Of a stretch of 64,000 bases of DNA, positions 1 to 16,040 are shown in pieces. The number at the start of each line of letters is the position of its first letter. Positions within the stretch are counted from its first letter, which is position 1. This DNA is from Parapristionchus giblindavisi (lineage: Eukaryota > Nematoda > Chromadorea > Rhabditida > Diplogasteridae): NCBI GenBank assembly GCA_943737045.1, contig CALSFV010000054.1, positions 496,001-560,000 of the forward strand, in the 5' to 3' direction. The translations under genes and the position numbers were made by a program. Under the pieces are notes generated by a model. It did no database searches. It was not told the origin of the DNA and saw only the letters and a list, made by a program, of their open reading frames with translations.

Positions 1-204
1 TCAGTTTTATGAAGTCATACGACGGTTGTTAAGTGTGGTGCAGAATTTATATGATAATACCATCTCTTCTCTCTAAGTTATTGTTAGGGAGAAAAAAAGG
101 AATGCTAAAGGTGTCAAATGAATGCTCAAATACGATAAATTCTATCGTTTTAAAAAATTTTATACCGCTTTATGAAAAACCCATAAATATTTTTGAATAT
201 TCAG
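1..204 (+). other. intron sequence at left edge of protease gene 1
   Basis: No coding exon is recognised here. The segment ends in a TATTCAG acceptor that opens the first visible exon of the downstream protease gene, so it is read as intron. The 5' exons of that gene, including those for the catalytic His and Asp, lie outside the window. Confidence 0.5.
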
Positions 205-1110
205 ACTGACTCATGGATCGCTTATGCTGATCACATCCAGCCAGTGTGTCTACCAACCACAGACGGAAATGTTATGGCTCCGGATCAGATGGGATGGCTC
301 ACGGGTTGGGGATACCAAAAGGGTATGTTACAAATCGAGATGTCGTCAAGCCAGCTTTCTTACATGAACCTTTCGAATAACGATGTCTATCACAAAACAT
401 AAACTTTGGAAAAATGTATTGTCGAGATAAGTTTTGTGTCATTTCAGATGGTGGATCAATCCAGAAACAACTGCAGCAGGTGAGGTCTTCTTCAAAGATA
501 AATGATCAAAGATCAAAAATCAAGGATCAATCTTTCAGACTCATATTCACTTCGACAGCGACGAGACTTGCGAGCGTACCGCAATGAGAAAGGTTTACGA
601 TGTGAGAAACCGTTAATTACATAAGTATAATCAATAAATATTAATATAAATTTCAGAGTGAATTTTGCGCCGGATCCGTGGACAGAAATGCATGCAAGGT
701 ATATCTTCATTTCAAGAGTTCTCAGTTCAGAGATATTATTCGACAGTAGCTAAAAATCTAAATCAATTGCAACGCGATGTAAATATGATAGACTTATCAC
801 GAAAATAACAACAAAAAAAATAAAGGAGTTATTTAAATTTTAAAAAAATAAATAAATTGCAGTACGATGATGGAAATCCCGTAGTAGTACAAGCGGACAG
901 CGGTGCATGGTACATGCAGGGATCTGCTAACATCATCGATTCCGAGTGCAAATTGCCTGGTAAATCATTTTATGGATTGATTTCATTGGTTTCAACAAAT
1001 ATAATTTAATTTAAAAAATTACTTTAACAGGATACTTTAACCGTATTTCATACTACTGTGATTGGATTCATGACACAACCGAGGATGTTCAATGTATTAG
1101 AAGAACCTAG
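205..1110 (+). CDS. chymotrypsin-fold (S1) serine protease, 3' part
   Basis: This is the C-terminal half of a secreted trypsin-like protein. The exons read by splice sites and frame are 205-322, 448-479, 539-592, 657-698, 863-959 and 1031-1110 (stop TAG). The first encodes the VCLP and GWGYQK strands; the fourth encodes an EFCAG segment corresponding to the usual xxCAG; the fifth carries ADSGAW where active enzymes have GDSGGP; the last carries the C-terminal helix with YCDWI. The nucleophilic Ser and preceding Asp are present, but the flanking glycines and Pro are changed. Exon sizes 118, 32, 42 and 97 are identical to those of the next gene, so the two are tandem duplicates. The His and Asp of the triad lie upstream of the window, so activity cannot be judged. 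The 5' end is missing. Confidence 0.88.
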
Positions 1111-1923
1111 ATCATAATGAGAATATCGATTGATTGTATGATTGGTGTATAAATTATTGTCTTGGTTGTCTTGAAACTATTGCCTTCAATTTGATATTAA
1201 ATTGGCACGATGCAGAGTGGAAACTTACATTAGGTTTCTATTTTGAACAATGCCAAACAATTCGACCAAGGATTTGCCATTTATTTATCGTAACATCATG
1301 TTACTTACTAGGGCATACTGTAGTTTATTAAAATCTATCTTGATCATCCGAGATAAATCATCACTTGGAATGCCGATTGTCTAGCGTGATTTTTGATTAT
1401 GACGCCATACTCTATTCTAGACCTATATTTATGAATCCTTTTACCGAACGAACGTGATTGCAACGTGTGATAAGGCGAAACGTGTCGCTGATAACGCTTA
1501 TCTGTTGAAACTAACAAATAAATTGCCAACATCAATAACTAACTAAAATGAAGTGGACTCAACACCGAATTTTCAATATCTATTTTTTCTTGTGCAATCT
1601 AATTGAGACTAAACATTGAATTTGTTTTGATAGTCATATCTATCGCTTTCCCAATCAGTCTATTCAATTGTGCCATCCCAAAATAGAAAACAGCTATTCG
1701 ACATTACGTTGTACTCAGATAGCATAGTTTATCCAATCATGGTTCATTGTACATAGTATTCCGTTGGCTATCACTTAATACTGATCATCATTTTAACACG
1801 TGCTCTGAAGGCAATTAAATGCTTATCACCACATTTTCATACCCGTCATTGATCAGTATCAGTAATCCCTGACAACTCTGCGATAGTGGTTAACAGGAAT
1901 TTCAAGTCCCTCTATTCTCTTCG
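1111..1923. other. intergenic spacer between the two protease genes
   Basis: About 0.8 kb separates the stop of protease gene 1 from the start of gene 2. Short ORFs occur on both strands but have no recognisable domain or splice support. It presumably holds the 3' UTR of gene 1 and the promoter of gene 2; no TATA box or other motif is convincing. Confidence 0.4.
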
Positions 1924-1961
1924 TTTGATCTTTGATCTTTGATCTTTGATTGTTTTCAGTT
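1924..1961 (+). promoter_or_regulatory. (GATCTTT)n tract and probable SL trans-splice acceptor
   Basis: A triplicated TTTGATC tract is followed by TGTTTTCAG and then, two bases later, the start codon of protease gene 2. A strong nematode 3' splice signal with no upstream exon just before an ATG is the usual appearance of a spliced-leader acceptor. The role of the heptamer tract is unknown. Confidence 0.5.
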
Positions 1962-8817
<6,856 letters not shown>

Positions 8818-9231
8818 CAACTGATTATCAATGTATTACTCGTGCTTGATTGTATAAATTATTGAATTTATTTTTAAATAGTTTTGCTCACTGACAAGTT
8901 ACAGTACCGTGCAAAAGTCTATCCACTTTTGCTTTTTTCGCCATAACTTTTTTCAAACTCAAACGATCATGTCCAGCTTTTCAGGGAATATTTTGAGAGT
9001 GTTTTCACGTATTTTACACAACAAATTAGCCAGGGTGAACTCTTACTGTGAAATTTATTTCGATTTTATCAAAAGTCACAAAAGTGAGATTTTCGTTTTC
9101 TTCGATTTCTTATGAGTTTTTCACCCATTTCGCTACCAATGTGTGTTATATCATTTTAAAACTATGACACGGTATCTTGGGAGTAAGAATCGATCGATAA
9201 CCGATGAGAATCCATTCGTCGTGGACGTCAG

Positions 9232-9432
9232 ATGAGGCTGTCTGCAGACACACTCTCACAGCTGATCCGGGAGTCTGTTTCGACTATCCACAAGGTCATC
9301 AAAACTCCAATCTATGTTCAAACAATGAAGAAGACTAATGAACTACCTCGCAAAACGATTTTGACATTTGATCGTCCGATTTCCCGCATCACTAAGGAGA
9401 AAACAATGCTCACGGCAATGAACTTCAAGTGA
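9232..9432 (+). pseudogene. Tc1-like transposase N-terminal fragment
   Basis: The frame encodes a helix-turn-helix-like segment (SQLIRESVSTIHKVI) and a linker with LPRKTILTFDR, typical of Tc1-family transposase DNA-binding regions. It stops after 66 codons. An inverted, slightly different copy lies at 14565-14819. Confidence 0.75.
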
Positions 9433-9713
9433 GAACTGGCGGAATTTCACCCACTTGGGGTACTTAAAGCTTCTAAACTTGACTGAAATGATGTTTGAGG
9501 TGTCCGTGTGCATCGCGCAATATCGTCTTCGTGCGTCTGGACTATTCGGAAGTCGGCATATTTAGAGACCGCTGATCCCCGAAACGATTCGCAAAGCAAG
9601 AATCGCATGGGCAAAAGAGCACATTCTTTGGACCCCCTAACACTATCGGTAGATCGAATTCTATGACGAAATCAAGTTTATGATGGTTGGTACGGAAGGA
9701 ATAACCAATGTTA
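9250..9713 (+). repeat. 464-bp direct repeat, left copy
   Basis: This segment of the Tc1-like element is repeated, base for base as far as can be read, at 13910-14373, on either side of the LINE. It covers part of the transposase N-terminus and central region. It is interpreted as a very long target-site duplication made by the LINE insertion. Confidence 0.92.
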
Positions 9714-9881
9714 TAATAATAATAATAATATTTATGCGTTTTACAAGAAAACACGGCACAGGAAAATAAATTAAATTATATCGAATGATTGATGATGGAC
9801 ATATGACAAAACTATGAAACGTGAACATTGAAGAAAGTGCAATGTGCAGATGGGATAAGGCAAATATTATTCTAGTCAATT

Positions 9882-12713
9882 TTACTCAGGGAAACTGAAA
9901 GTTATCCGGTTTTTCGGTTGCACTAGGAGCCTTGCCGCTCTGGGAAAGAAGCTATTATGCCTGTAATGAAATCGTGAGCCTGGGTTGTTGAAATTGAGGC
10001 CATTATGGGTGATATAAGGGCGAAAATAGTGAGGTTTCATATTTGAGATCCTATATTTACCTCTGATAAATTTCATTGCAGCTTTGATATCTATTTCTTC
10101 TCTACGCTTTTCAAGAGTATCTAAATTTAGTTGTTTATTCCTAAGGGAAACTTTCGGCATTGAATCCCACGCTGCATTAAAACAGCGCTTGAATACTCGT
10201 CTAGTGAAATAATTCTGTACTCGTTCTAAGATCTTTTTGTCACCTTTTTGGTATGGATTAAAAACTGTAGATGCACTTTCAAGTATGGGCCTTATATATA
10301 TTGAATAAGTTTTTACTAGGATGGTTGCATTTTTGGTGCGCAGAGCTCTTAGGATTATATGGCATGCAGTTTTCGCTTTTGCAGCTGTTTGCCTGCTGTG
10401 GGTAGAGAAAGTTAGGGTCTTCTGAATGAAGAAGCCAAGATCCTTAACCAAATCCCTCTGCTCTAGGGATGCTGTTCCGATAATGTATTTTCGCAATGGG
10501 TTAGATCTACCTAGGTGCAGCGAATTACATTTATGTGCAGCGAGTGGAAGTTGCCATTCATCTGACCATTTTACAATGGTATCGATTGCTGTTTGTAGAT
10601 GTAACGGGGAATCACCAGCTTCAAAAGAGCGATAAATTTTTATATCATCTGCGTACATTCTAGCTACAACTCCGTTTTTTTGGGCCAGTGAAGGGATTTC
10701 CGAGGTATATATGAGGAAAAGAAGCGGACCCAAAACGGAGCCCTGTGGGACACCGCTTGTAACACTAAGTGACTGTGATAGCTTTTCACGGACTCTAACC
10801 TGGAAGGATCGATTACTTAAATAGGCGGATATCCAATTAACTGTCTTATCTGACAATCCAACAGTACCAAGTTTCATTAGTAGTTTAGAATGAGATACTC
10901 TATCAAAAGCTTTCGCAAAATCAAAATATATTACATCAACCGGTTTTCCTTCACTGATAGAAGAAGTCCAATGCTCTAGTACCTCTAACATCTGCATCTC
11001 GCGCGATCTTTTCTGTCTGAAACCGTATTGTTCATCTGGGAATATTTCTAACGATTCGCAATGAGTTATTATAGATTTACACAATAAACGCTCGAATATT
11101 CTACAGAAGAAAGAGGTTATAGAAATCGGTCTATAGTTTAGCGGATCCGAAAATGGTGGTGATTTCTTGACAGGGGTAACGATAGAGTGACGCCAGGGGG
11201 AGGGGACTACCCCTGTTTCAAAAGAATGACGAAAGATTATTTCTAGTGGTTCAGCTATTGGTACGGCAATTTTCTTAATGAACGAGAGATCTATGTTCTC
11301 TGGAGTACGACAGGAAGATCGCTTCCATTTTTCAATTAGAGCACATATTTCATGTCGAAGAAACAGTGGCTCTTGATAATTGCCAAAAGTTGGGAGTTGT
11401 GAAAGTTGAGGTAGTGTACCATTATCAACAGTGAACACTCCTGCGAATGCATTTGCAAGCAGGTTGGCCTTACCTAAGTCATCCATGATGAGAATTCCAT
11501 TTTTGTCTTTAAGTCCCTCAACTCCTTTCTCTTTATTTGAGCAGCGTTTCATATACCGAAAGAACTTATTGCTATCTTCGCTATCGATTATTTTCCGTTC
11601 TATGGTTTTCTGGTATCTATCCAATTCTTTCCTGAACTTCTTATTTAGTTGTTCAAAATTGTGACTATCAAGAGGGTCCTGGCTATTGATTGATTTCTGC
11701 CAAGCACAAAACCTTCTATGCAAGAGTCTTTCGATATGGGGAGGGAGTTTCCCATGGGTAACATTTATTCTAGTCCATGGTACATGGATATCTATTGATT
11801 TTTGGATTAATCCTAGTAATATGTCATACATTTGATCCACTCCCACAATTGTAGAGAATAAACCTGTCCAGTCTACATTCGCTAATTGTATATTAATGAG
11901 ATCGTAATCTGCTTTTCTGTAGTCTCTTTTCAATACGAATGAGGGGACGGAGTGTTCTATGGAGATCTTGAAATCAATTGTATAATGATCAGACTTACAA
12001 AACGGCGGGCCAATTTTCATTTGGTTTATCAGTCTAGGATTATTACAGAGAACTAGATCCAATATATTTCCGTGTACGTGGGTCGGATCTTTGACCAACT
12101 GTGCAAGTTTCAATGTACGGCAAAATTCAAGGAATGATTGAGAGGGAGGTGGGACCGTTTGACCCATAGGAAACTTAAGCCAATTAATATCAGGAAAGTT
12201 GAAATCACCTGTTATGATGGAAGGTTGGGGGCAAGAGCAGAGATCAGTTATTGATTTTATAAGTGCATCCGTATGAACAGTTGTTGCTTTGGGGTTACGA
12301 TAGGCGCATATAATTCTAAGTAAATCACCATTAATATCTATATCTACGGCAGCTAATTCATGGGATCCCTTTACTACTTCACTAGCTAATTGTACAGCAC
12401 TAATTGATGAGTGGATGATGATGGCTACACCTCCACCGTTCATGTTTCTGTCTCTACGATATACATTGTAGGTTTGGTGATATGAGTCAAGCAAAAGAGA
12501 ATTAGGGAAGGATGGCCCCAGCCAAGTTTCTGTAAGGCAAATAATCAAATGATTGCGGGCAAGTATTTGGGAAAGGTACGGCAGTTTGTTCTTTACAGAG
12601 CGACAATTGGCAACCAGTGCAGATAGTGGAACGGATTTTGAGTTTTTGTCTGAGTTATCATTGAACCGGCGGATTTTTACCAGTTTCCCTGAAGACCATT
12701 GTAAGGAGGACAA
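9882..12713 (-). CDS. LINE ORF2: AP-like endonuclease and reverse transcriptase
   Basis: The 943-residue protein has an N-terminal endonuclease/exonuclease/phosphatase domain (about 30-250) with LTETWL, a GDFNFPDINW catalytic segment and a KSDHYTI segment. The reverse transcriptase domain (about 460-740) has NYRPIS, GFRQKRS, YFDFAKAFDRVSH, SGVPQGSVLGPLLF and the catalytic MYADD. A C-terminal region rich in His, Arg and Tyr follows. The arrangement is that of CR1/Jockey-superfamily LINEs that use target-primed reverse transcription. All key motifs are present and there is no internal stop. The start ATG overlaps the end of ORF1. Confidence 0.95.
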   Translation of the reverse strand: MSSLQWSSGKLVKIRRFNDNSDKNSKSVPLSALVANCRSVKNKLPYLSQILARNHLIICLTETWLGPSFPNSLLLDSYHQTYNVYRRDRNMNGGGVAIIIHSSISAVQLASEVVKGSHELAAVDIDINGDLLRIICAYRNPKATTVHTDALIKSITDLCSCPQPSIITGDFNFPDINWLKFPMGQTVPPPSQSFLEFCRTLKLAQLVKDPTHVHGNILDLVLCNNPRLINQMKIGPPFCKSDHYTIDFKISIEHSVPSFVLKRDYRKADYDLINIQLANVDWTGLFSTIVGVDQMYDILLGLIQKSIDIHVPWTRINVTHGKLPPHIERLLHRRFCAWQKSINSQDPLDSHNFEQLNKKFRKELDRYQKTIERKIIDSEDSNKFFRYMKRCSNKEKGVEGLKDKNGILIMDDLGKANLLANAFAGVFTVDNGTLPQLSQLPTFGNYQEPLFLRHEICALIEKWKRSSCRTPENIDLSFIKKIAVPIAEPLEIIFRHSFETGVVPSPWRHSIVTPVKKSPPFSDPLNYRPISITSFFCRIFERLLCKSIITHCESLEIFPDEQYGFRQKRSREMQMLEVLEHWTSSISEGKPVDVIYFDFAKAFDRVSHSKLLMKLGTVGLSDKTVNWISAYLSNRSFQVRVREKLSQSLSVTSGVPQGSVLGPLLFLIYTSEIPSLAQKNGVVARMYADDIKIYRSFEAGDSPLHLQTAIDTIVKWSDEWQLPLAAHKCNSLHLGRSNPLRKYIIGTASLEQRDLVKDLGFFIQKTLTFSTHSRQTAAKAKTACHIILRALRTKNATILVKTYSIYIRPILESASTVFNPYQKGDKKILERVQNYFTRRVFKRCFNAAWDSMPKVSLRNKQLNLDTLEKRREEIDIKAAMKFIRGKYRISNMKPHYFRPYITHNGLNFNNPGSRFHYRHNSFFPRAARLLVQPKNRITFSFPE

Positions 12714-13720
12714 CCATATTGAGATACATGAGACATAAATGGAGTGGGGAATGGATATTGATTAGAATACGAATACTGATTTGGGTATTGATAACTGTGG
12801 TATGGAGCATTCAAGGTGGGATTGTTGTAGGAGTATGTGGGAGTAGGGCGGTAATCTTGATAAGTTGCACGAGAATGGGGACGGTATTGATCGACTGGCA
12901 TAGTTGGGTATTGGGAATGGGTTCTTTCTCTTCTATCAATTGGGATCTTCTTCTGTTGTCTTATATTGGAATTATCAATGGGAGGTTGTTTGTGTACTGT
13001 ATATTTACTTGGAGGGGTCTTTCTTCTCTTCTCAGGATCGGCAATTGATTCTCTCACGTAGATGTCGTCGAAGCGGGGATCATTCAAGGCTTTGCGCCAA
13101 TTGGCTAGGAAGTATCTTGCATGGGAACGAGTAGGCATTAGGACTTTTACTAGACGATTGTATTCAGCATTAGGATCAGTTATGGGCATTCTATAAACGG
13201 CTAAGGGAAGTACAGGGCAACCAGCAAGAGCTGTCAATATACAAACATTATCATAGTCCTTCTTGATTTGTTCGAGTGGGGTGATAGTACGATCAATCGG
13301 AAGACGAGCAATGACAAGACTTCTTTCAAGATCAGCGACATTCTCAGTAGGAGGAGTGGGTGGTTCGGGTGGTGACTGAGGAGGAGCTATGCATGTTTGA
13401 AGGGATACATTCATTGAATCATCCCTGTCTACTTCACGATCGATATCATTGGGAATGGGTCTATTGTCAAGTTGCGATCGGAGAAGACTAACCTCCTTTT
13501 CCAACTGTTTACAGCGTTCCTTCTGTGATCTCATCTCATCTTCATGTTTATCCAATTGAACCCTCATCTTTACGAGTAGCAATGTAATGTCTTCAATTGC
13601 GAGTATACCATCTTCTTCAAGACGTCTCCTCTTATTCACTTGTGATGGTGTATCCATGTTTGATGTGGATGATCCTGAGATAGTAGGTGAAACACGAGAT
13701 ATGATATTGTTAAACATCAC
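12677..13720 (-). CDS. LINE ORF1: coiled-coil nucleic-acid-binding-type protein
   Basis: The 347-residue product precedes ORF2 in the LINE and overlaps it by 37 bases. It has a predicted coiled coil at about residues 45-90 (heptad-like KMRVQLDKHEDEM through SQLD), an acidic/Pro linker, and a central region (ERSLVIARLP...) that may be an RRM-like fold with its basic follow-up. The C-terminal third is rich in Tyr, Pro, Gln and Asn. No CCHC knuckle is visible. The family role is RNA binding and chaperoning of the LINE RNP; that is inferred from position and layout. Confidence 0.85.
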   Translation of the reverse strand: MMFNNIISRVSPTISGSSTSNMDTPSQVNKRRRLEEDGILAIEDITLLLVKMRVQLDKHEDEMRSQKERCKQLEKEVSLLRSQLDNRPIPNDIDREVDRDDSMNVSLQTCIAPPQSPPEPPTPPTENVADLERSLVIARLPIDRTITPLEQIKKDYDNVCILTALAGCPVLPLAVYRMPITDPNAEYNRLVKVLMPTRSHARYFLANWRKALNDPRFDDIYVRESIADPEKRRKTPPSKYTVHKQPPIDNSNIRQQKKIPIDRRERTHSQYPTMPVDQYRPHSRATYQDYRPTPTYSYNNPTLNAPYHSYQYPNQYSYSNQYPFPTPFMSHVSQYGCPPYNGLQGNW

Positions 13721-13837
13721 CTAATCAGGTACCGATTATCTTGACTTGTTAGCCCCCGGTACTGGAGCTCAGATTACAATTGGTGTACTTGACGATAGAG
13801 TAGGCAGAGGGTGGAGGGTCCAGAGAGTAAGAGGAAG

Positions 13838-13909
13838 ACTCAGAGGAGACTATTGAGACTCAGAGGAGACTATTGAGACTCAGAGGAGACTATTGACTCA
13901 GAGGAGACT
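13838..13909 (-). repeat. 20-bp tandem repeat at LINE 5' end
   Basis: About 3.5 copies of ACTCAGAGGAGACTATTGAG lie between the ORF1 start region and the right copy of the 464-bp duplication. Tandem 5' UTR repeats are known promoters in some LINEs; that role here is inferred. Confidence 0.8.
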
Positions 13910-14373
13910 ACACTCTCACAGCTGATCCGGGAGTCTGTTTCGACTATCCACAAGGTCATCAAAACTCCAATCTATGTTCAAACAATGAAGAAGACTAATG
14001 AACTACCTCGCAAAACGATTTTGACATTTGATCGTCCGATTTCCCGCATCACTAAGGAGAAAACAATGCTCACGGCAATGAACTTCAAGTGAGAACTGGC
14101 GGAATTTCACCCACTTGGGGTACTTAAAGCTTCTAAACTTGACTGAAATGATGTTTGAGGTGTCCGTGTGCATCGCGCAATATCGTCTTCGTGCGTCTGG
14201 ACTATTCGGAAGTCGGCATATTTAGAGACCGCTGATCCCCGAAACGATTCGCAAAGCAAGAATCGCATGGGCAAAAGAGCACATTCTTTGGACCCCCTAA
14301 CACTATCGGTAGATCGAATTCTATGACGAAATCAAGTTTATGATGGTTGGTACGGAAGGAATAACCAATGTTA
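13910..14373 (+). repeat. 464-bp direct repeat, right copy
   Basis: Perfect copy of 9250-9713 by eye. It abuts the 5' end of the LINE and continues on its right into the rest of the Tc1-like transposase region, which shows where the pre-insertion sequence resumes. Confidence 0.92.
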
Positions 14374-14560
14374 GTCGTCAGGTTGGCACTAGATTCGATT
14401 TGAAGTACCAACTGGCAACCGAGAAGCATGGAGTAGGATCGTTGATGTTGTGGAGTTATTTCTCTGTAGATGGGGTTGCCCCCCTGGTCTATATGACTGG
14501 AATTATGAGTAAGGAGGACAACGATAATATCCTAGAGACCCATTTAATTCCCGTAAACAT
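14340..14560 (+). pseudogene. Tc1-like transposase DDE-region fragment
   Basis: The open frame contains SLMLWSYFSVDGVAPLV followed by GIMSKEDNDNILETHLIP. This matches the Tc1-family block usually reading SVMVWGCFSxxGxGPLV and the segment after the second catalytic Asp region. It is fused at about 14560 to the inverted N-terminal copy, so the final catalytic residue and C-terminus are absent. Confidence 0.75.
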
Positions 14561-14564
14561 CTTT

Positions 14565-14819
14565 TTAACCAGGTTTAGAAGTTTTAGGTGCAACAATTTG
14601 GTGAAATTTTGCCAGTTCTCGCTTGATATCTATTGCCGTTAGCCTCAGGTTCTCCTTCGAGATGCGAGTAATCTGTCGATCAAATGTCAAAATCGTTTTG
14701 CGAGGTAGTTCATTAGTCTTCTTCATTGTTTGAGCACAGATTGGAGTTTTGATGACCTTGTGGATAGTCGAAACAGACTCCCGGATCAGCTGTGAGAGTG
14801 TGTCTGCGGACAGCCTCAT
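14565..14819 (-). pseudogene. inverted copy of Tc1-like transposase N-terminus
   Basis: The minus-strand frame of 84 codons repeats the N-terminal helix-turn-helix and LPRKTILTFDR linker of the left arm with several substitutions, and extends further (KRELAKFHQIVAPKTSKPG). It forms the right arm of the foldback element. Confidence 0.75.
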
Positions 14820-15150
14820 CTTACGTCCACGACGAATGGATTCTCATCGGTTATCGATAGATTCTTACTCCCAAGATACCGTGTCATAGTTTTAAAATGA
14901 TATAACACACATTGGTAGCGAAATGGGTGAAAAAACTCACAAGAAATCGAAGAAAACGAAAATCTCACTTTTGTGACTTTTGATAAAATCGAAATAAATT
15001 TCAACGTAAGAGTTCTCGCTGGCTAATTTATTGTGTAAAATACGTGAAAACACTCTCAAAATATTCCCTGAAAAGCTGGACATGATCGGTTGAGTTTGAA
15101 AAAAGTTATGACGAAAAAAGCAAAAGTGGATAGACTTTTGCACGGCACTG

Positions 15151-15615
15151 TATATTAAATAACTTTATCATTACATAGATGGTGTTTATTTTCGACAAGT
15201 TTTTAACAAATATCTATTTTAGTGTTTATTGATTATGAGATTGCAACACTAAATAATATTAGTTCGGAAAATGTTGATGAGAGGATCAGGGGAAAACATG
15301 TTCTCCAGTCAAGTAATCCCCAGATATCATTATCAGTAAGCATTGTTAAAAACTGTTATCTCTTAAGCTATTGATTTAAAAGAGTTTATGATCAGACGCC
15401 AATTCATCCTAATGCACCACTTTGGAGGCGTTTTTTTCTCCAGGAATCCACTCTTTTATTTGAATGTTTGCCTTGTTTGATGATCAAATATCACATATTG
15501 TTACTTTGACACTTTGGAAATCAACTCGTCTACAAGTAAAAGGATAGGCACACTACTGATAAGAAGATCAAACCTTGTTTAGCTCTTTCCACTTACAAGA
15601 GTATTTTGAATCACT
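15151..15615. other. intergenic or degenerate sequence
   Basis: No coding exon, repeat end or RNA gene is recognised in this 465-bp stretch between the Tc1-like foldback element and the truncated palindrome. Confidence 0.4.
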
Positions 15616-16040
15616 GAAAACGCCCTTAGGCTCAAACCCGGCTCACATATGTTGCATTAAGTAAAAATTTTAAAAAATCATAACTTTTCAATCGCGATAG
15701 CTATGACTTTTATTTCTTTTTATTGGTGAATAACATGTCATGCACTCTTACAAACACAGCTGAACAGTAATATCATATCGTTCTGGATAAGTTTTTTCGT
15801 GTCTGATTTTAAGGACGATTCTTCACGTAACACTCGTTTCTGCAAACGCACATGCAACAGCCACCATCCGCCCTATGAATCAACTTGCCTTGAAGGTCGA
15901 CTGAATGTGGGGGTTGAAAAAATTAAAATAAAATAATGATTTTTCTAAATTTTTAAAAAATGTAGTCCGAGTCTACTTGTATATTTTTCCTGTGCACTCG
16001 CATTACTACGAGTATAATGATATAATAAAGCTACCTCTTA

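Larger units (their letters stand above)
9714..13909 (-). mobile_element. full-length CR1/Jockey-type LINE, apparently intact
   Basis: The minus-strand non-LTR retrotransposon has a 5' leader with 20-bp tandem repeats (13838-13909), ORF1 (12677-13720), ORF2 (9882-12713) and a 168-bp 3' UTR ending in a (TTA)n tail at the left boundary instead of poly(A). ORF1 and ORF2 overlap by 37 bases in different frames. Both frames are open, so the copy could be active. It sits inside the foldback Tc1-like element and is flanked by a perfect 464-bp direct repeat. Related 5'-truncated copies are at 37562-38829 and, as a 3' tail, near 27840-27917. Confidence 0.93.
8902..15150. mobile_element. foldback Tc1-like DNA transposon interrupted by a LINE
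   Basis: The outer ends are inverted copies beginning CAGTRCCGTGCAAAAGTC, each next to TA (8900-8901, 15151-15152), as in Tc1/mariner. The left ~0.6 kb holds the TIR and the N-terminal transposase region. The right ~0.6 kb (about 14560-15150) is an inverted, slightly diverged copy of that same segment rather than the normal transposase C-terminus. Removing the LINE and one copy of the 464-bp duplication leaves about 1.6 kb, a normal Tc1 length. The rearranged structure makes it a foldback, non-autonomous copy. Confidence 0.85.
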
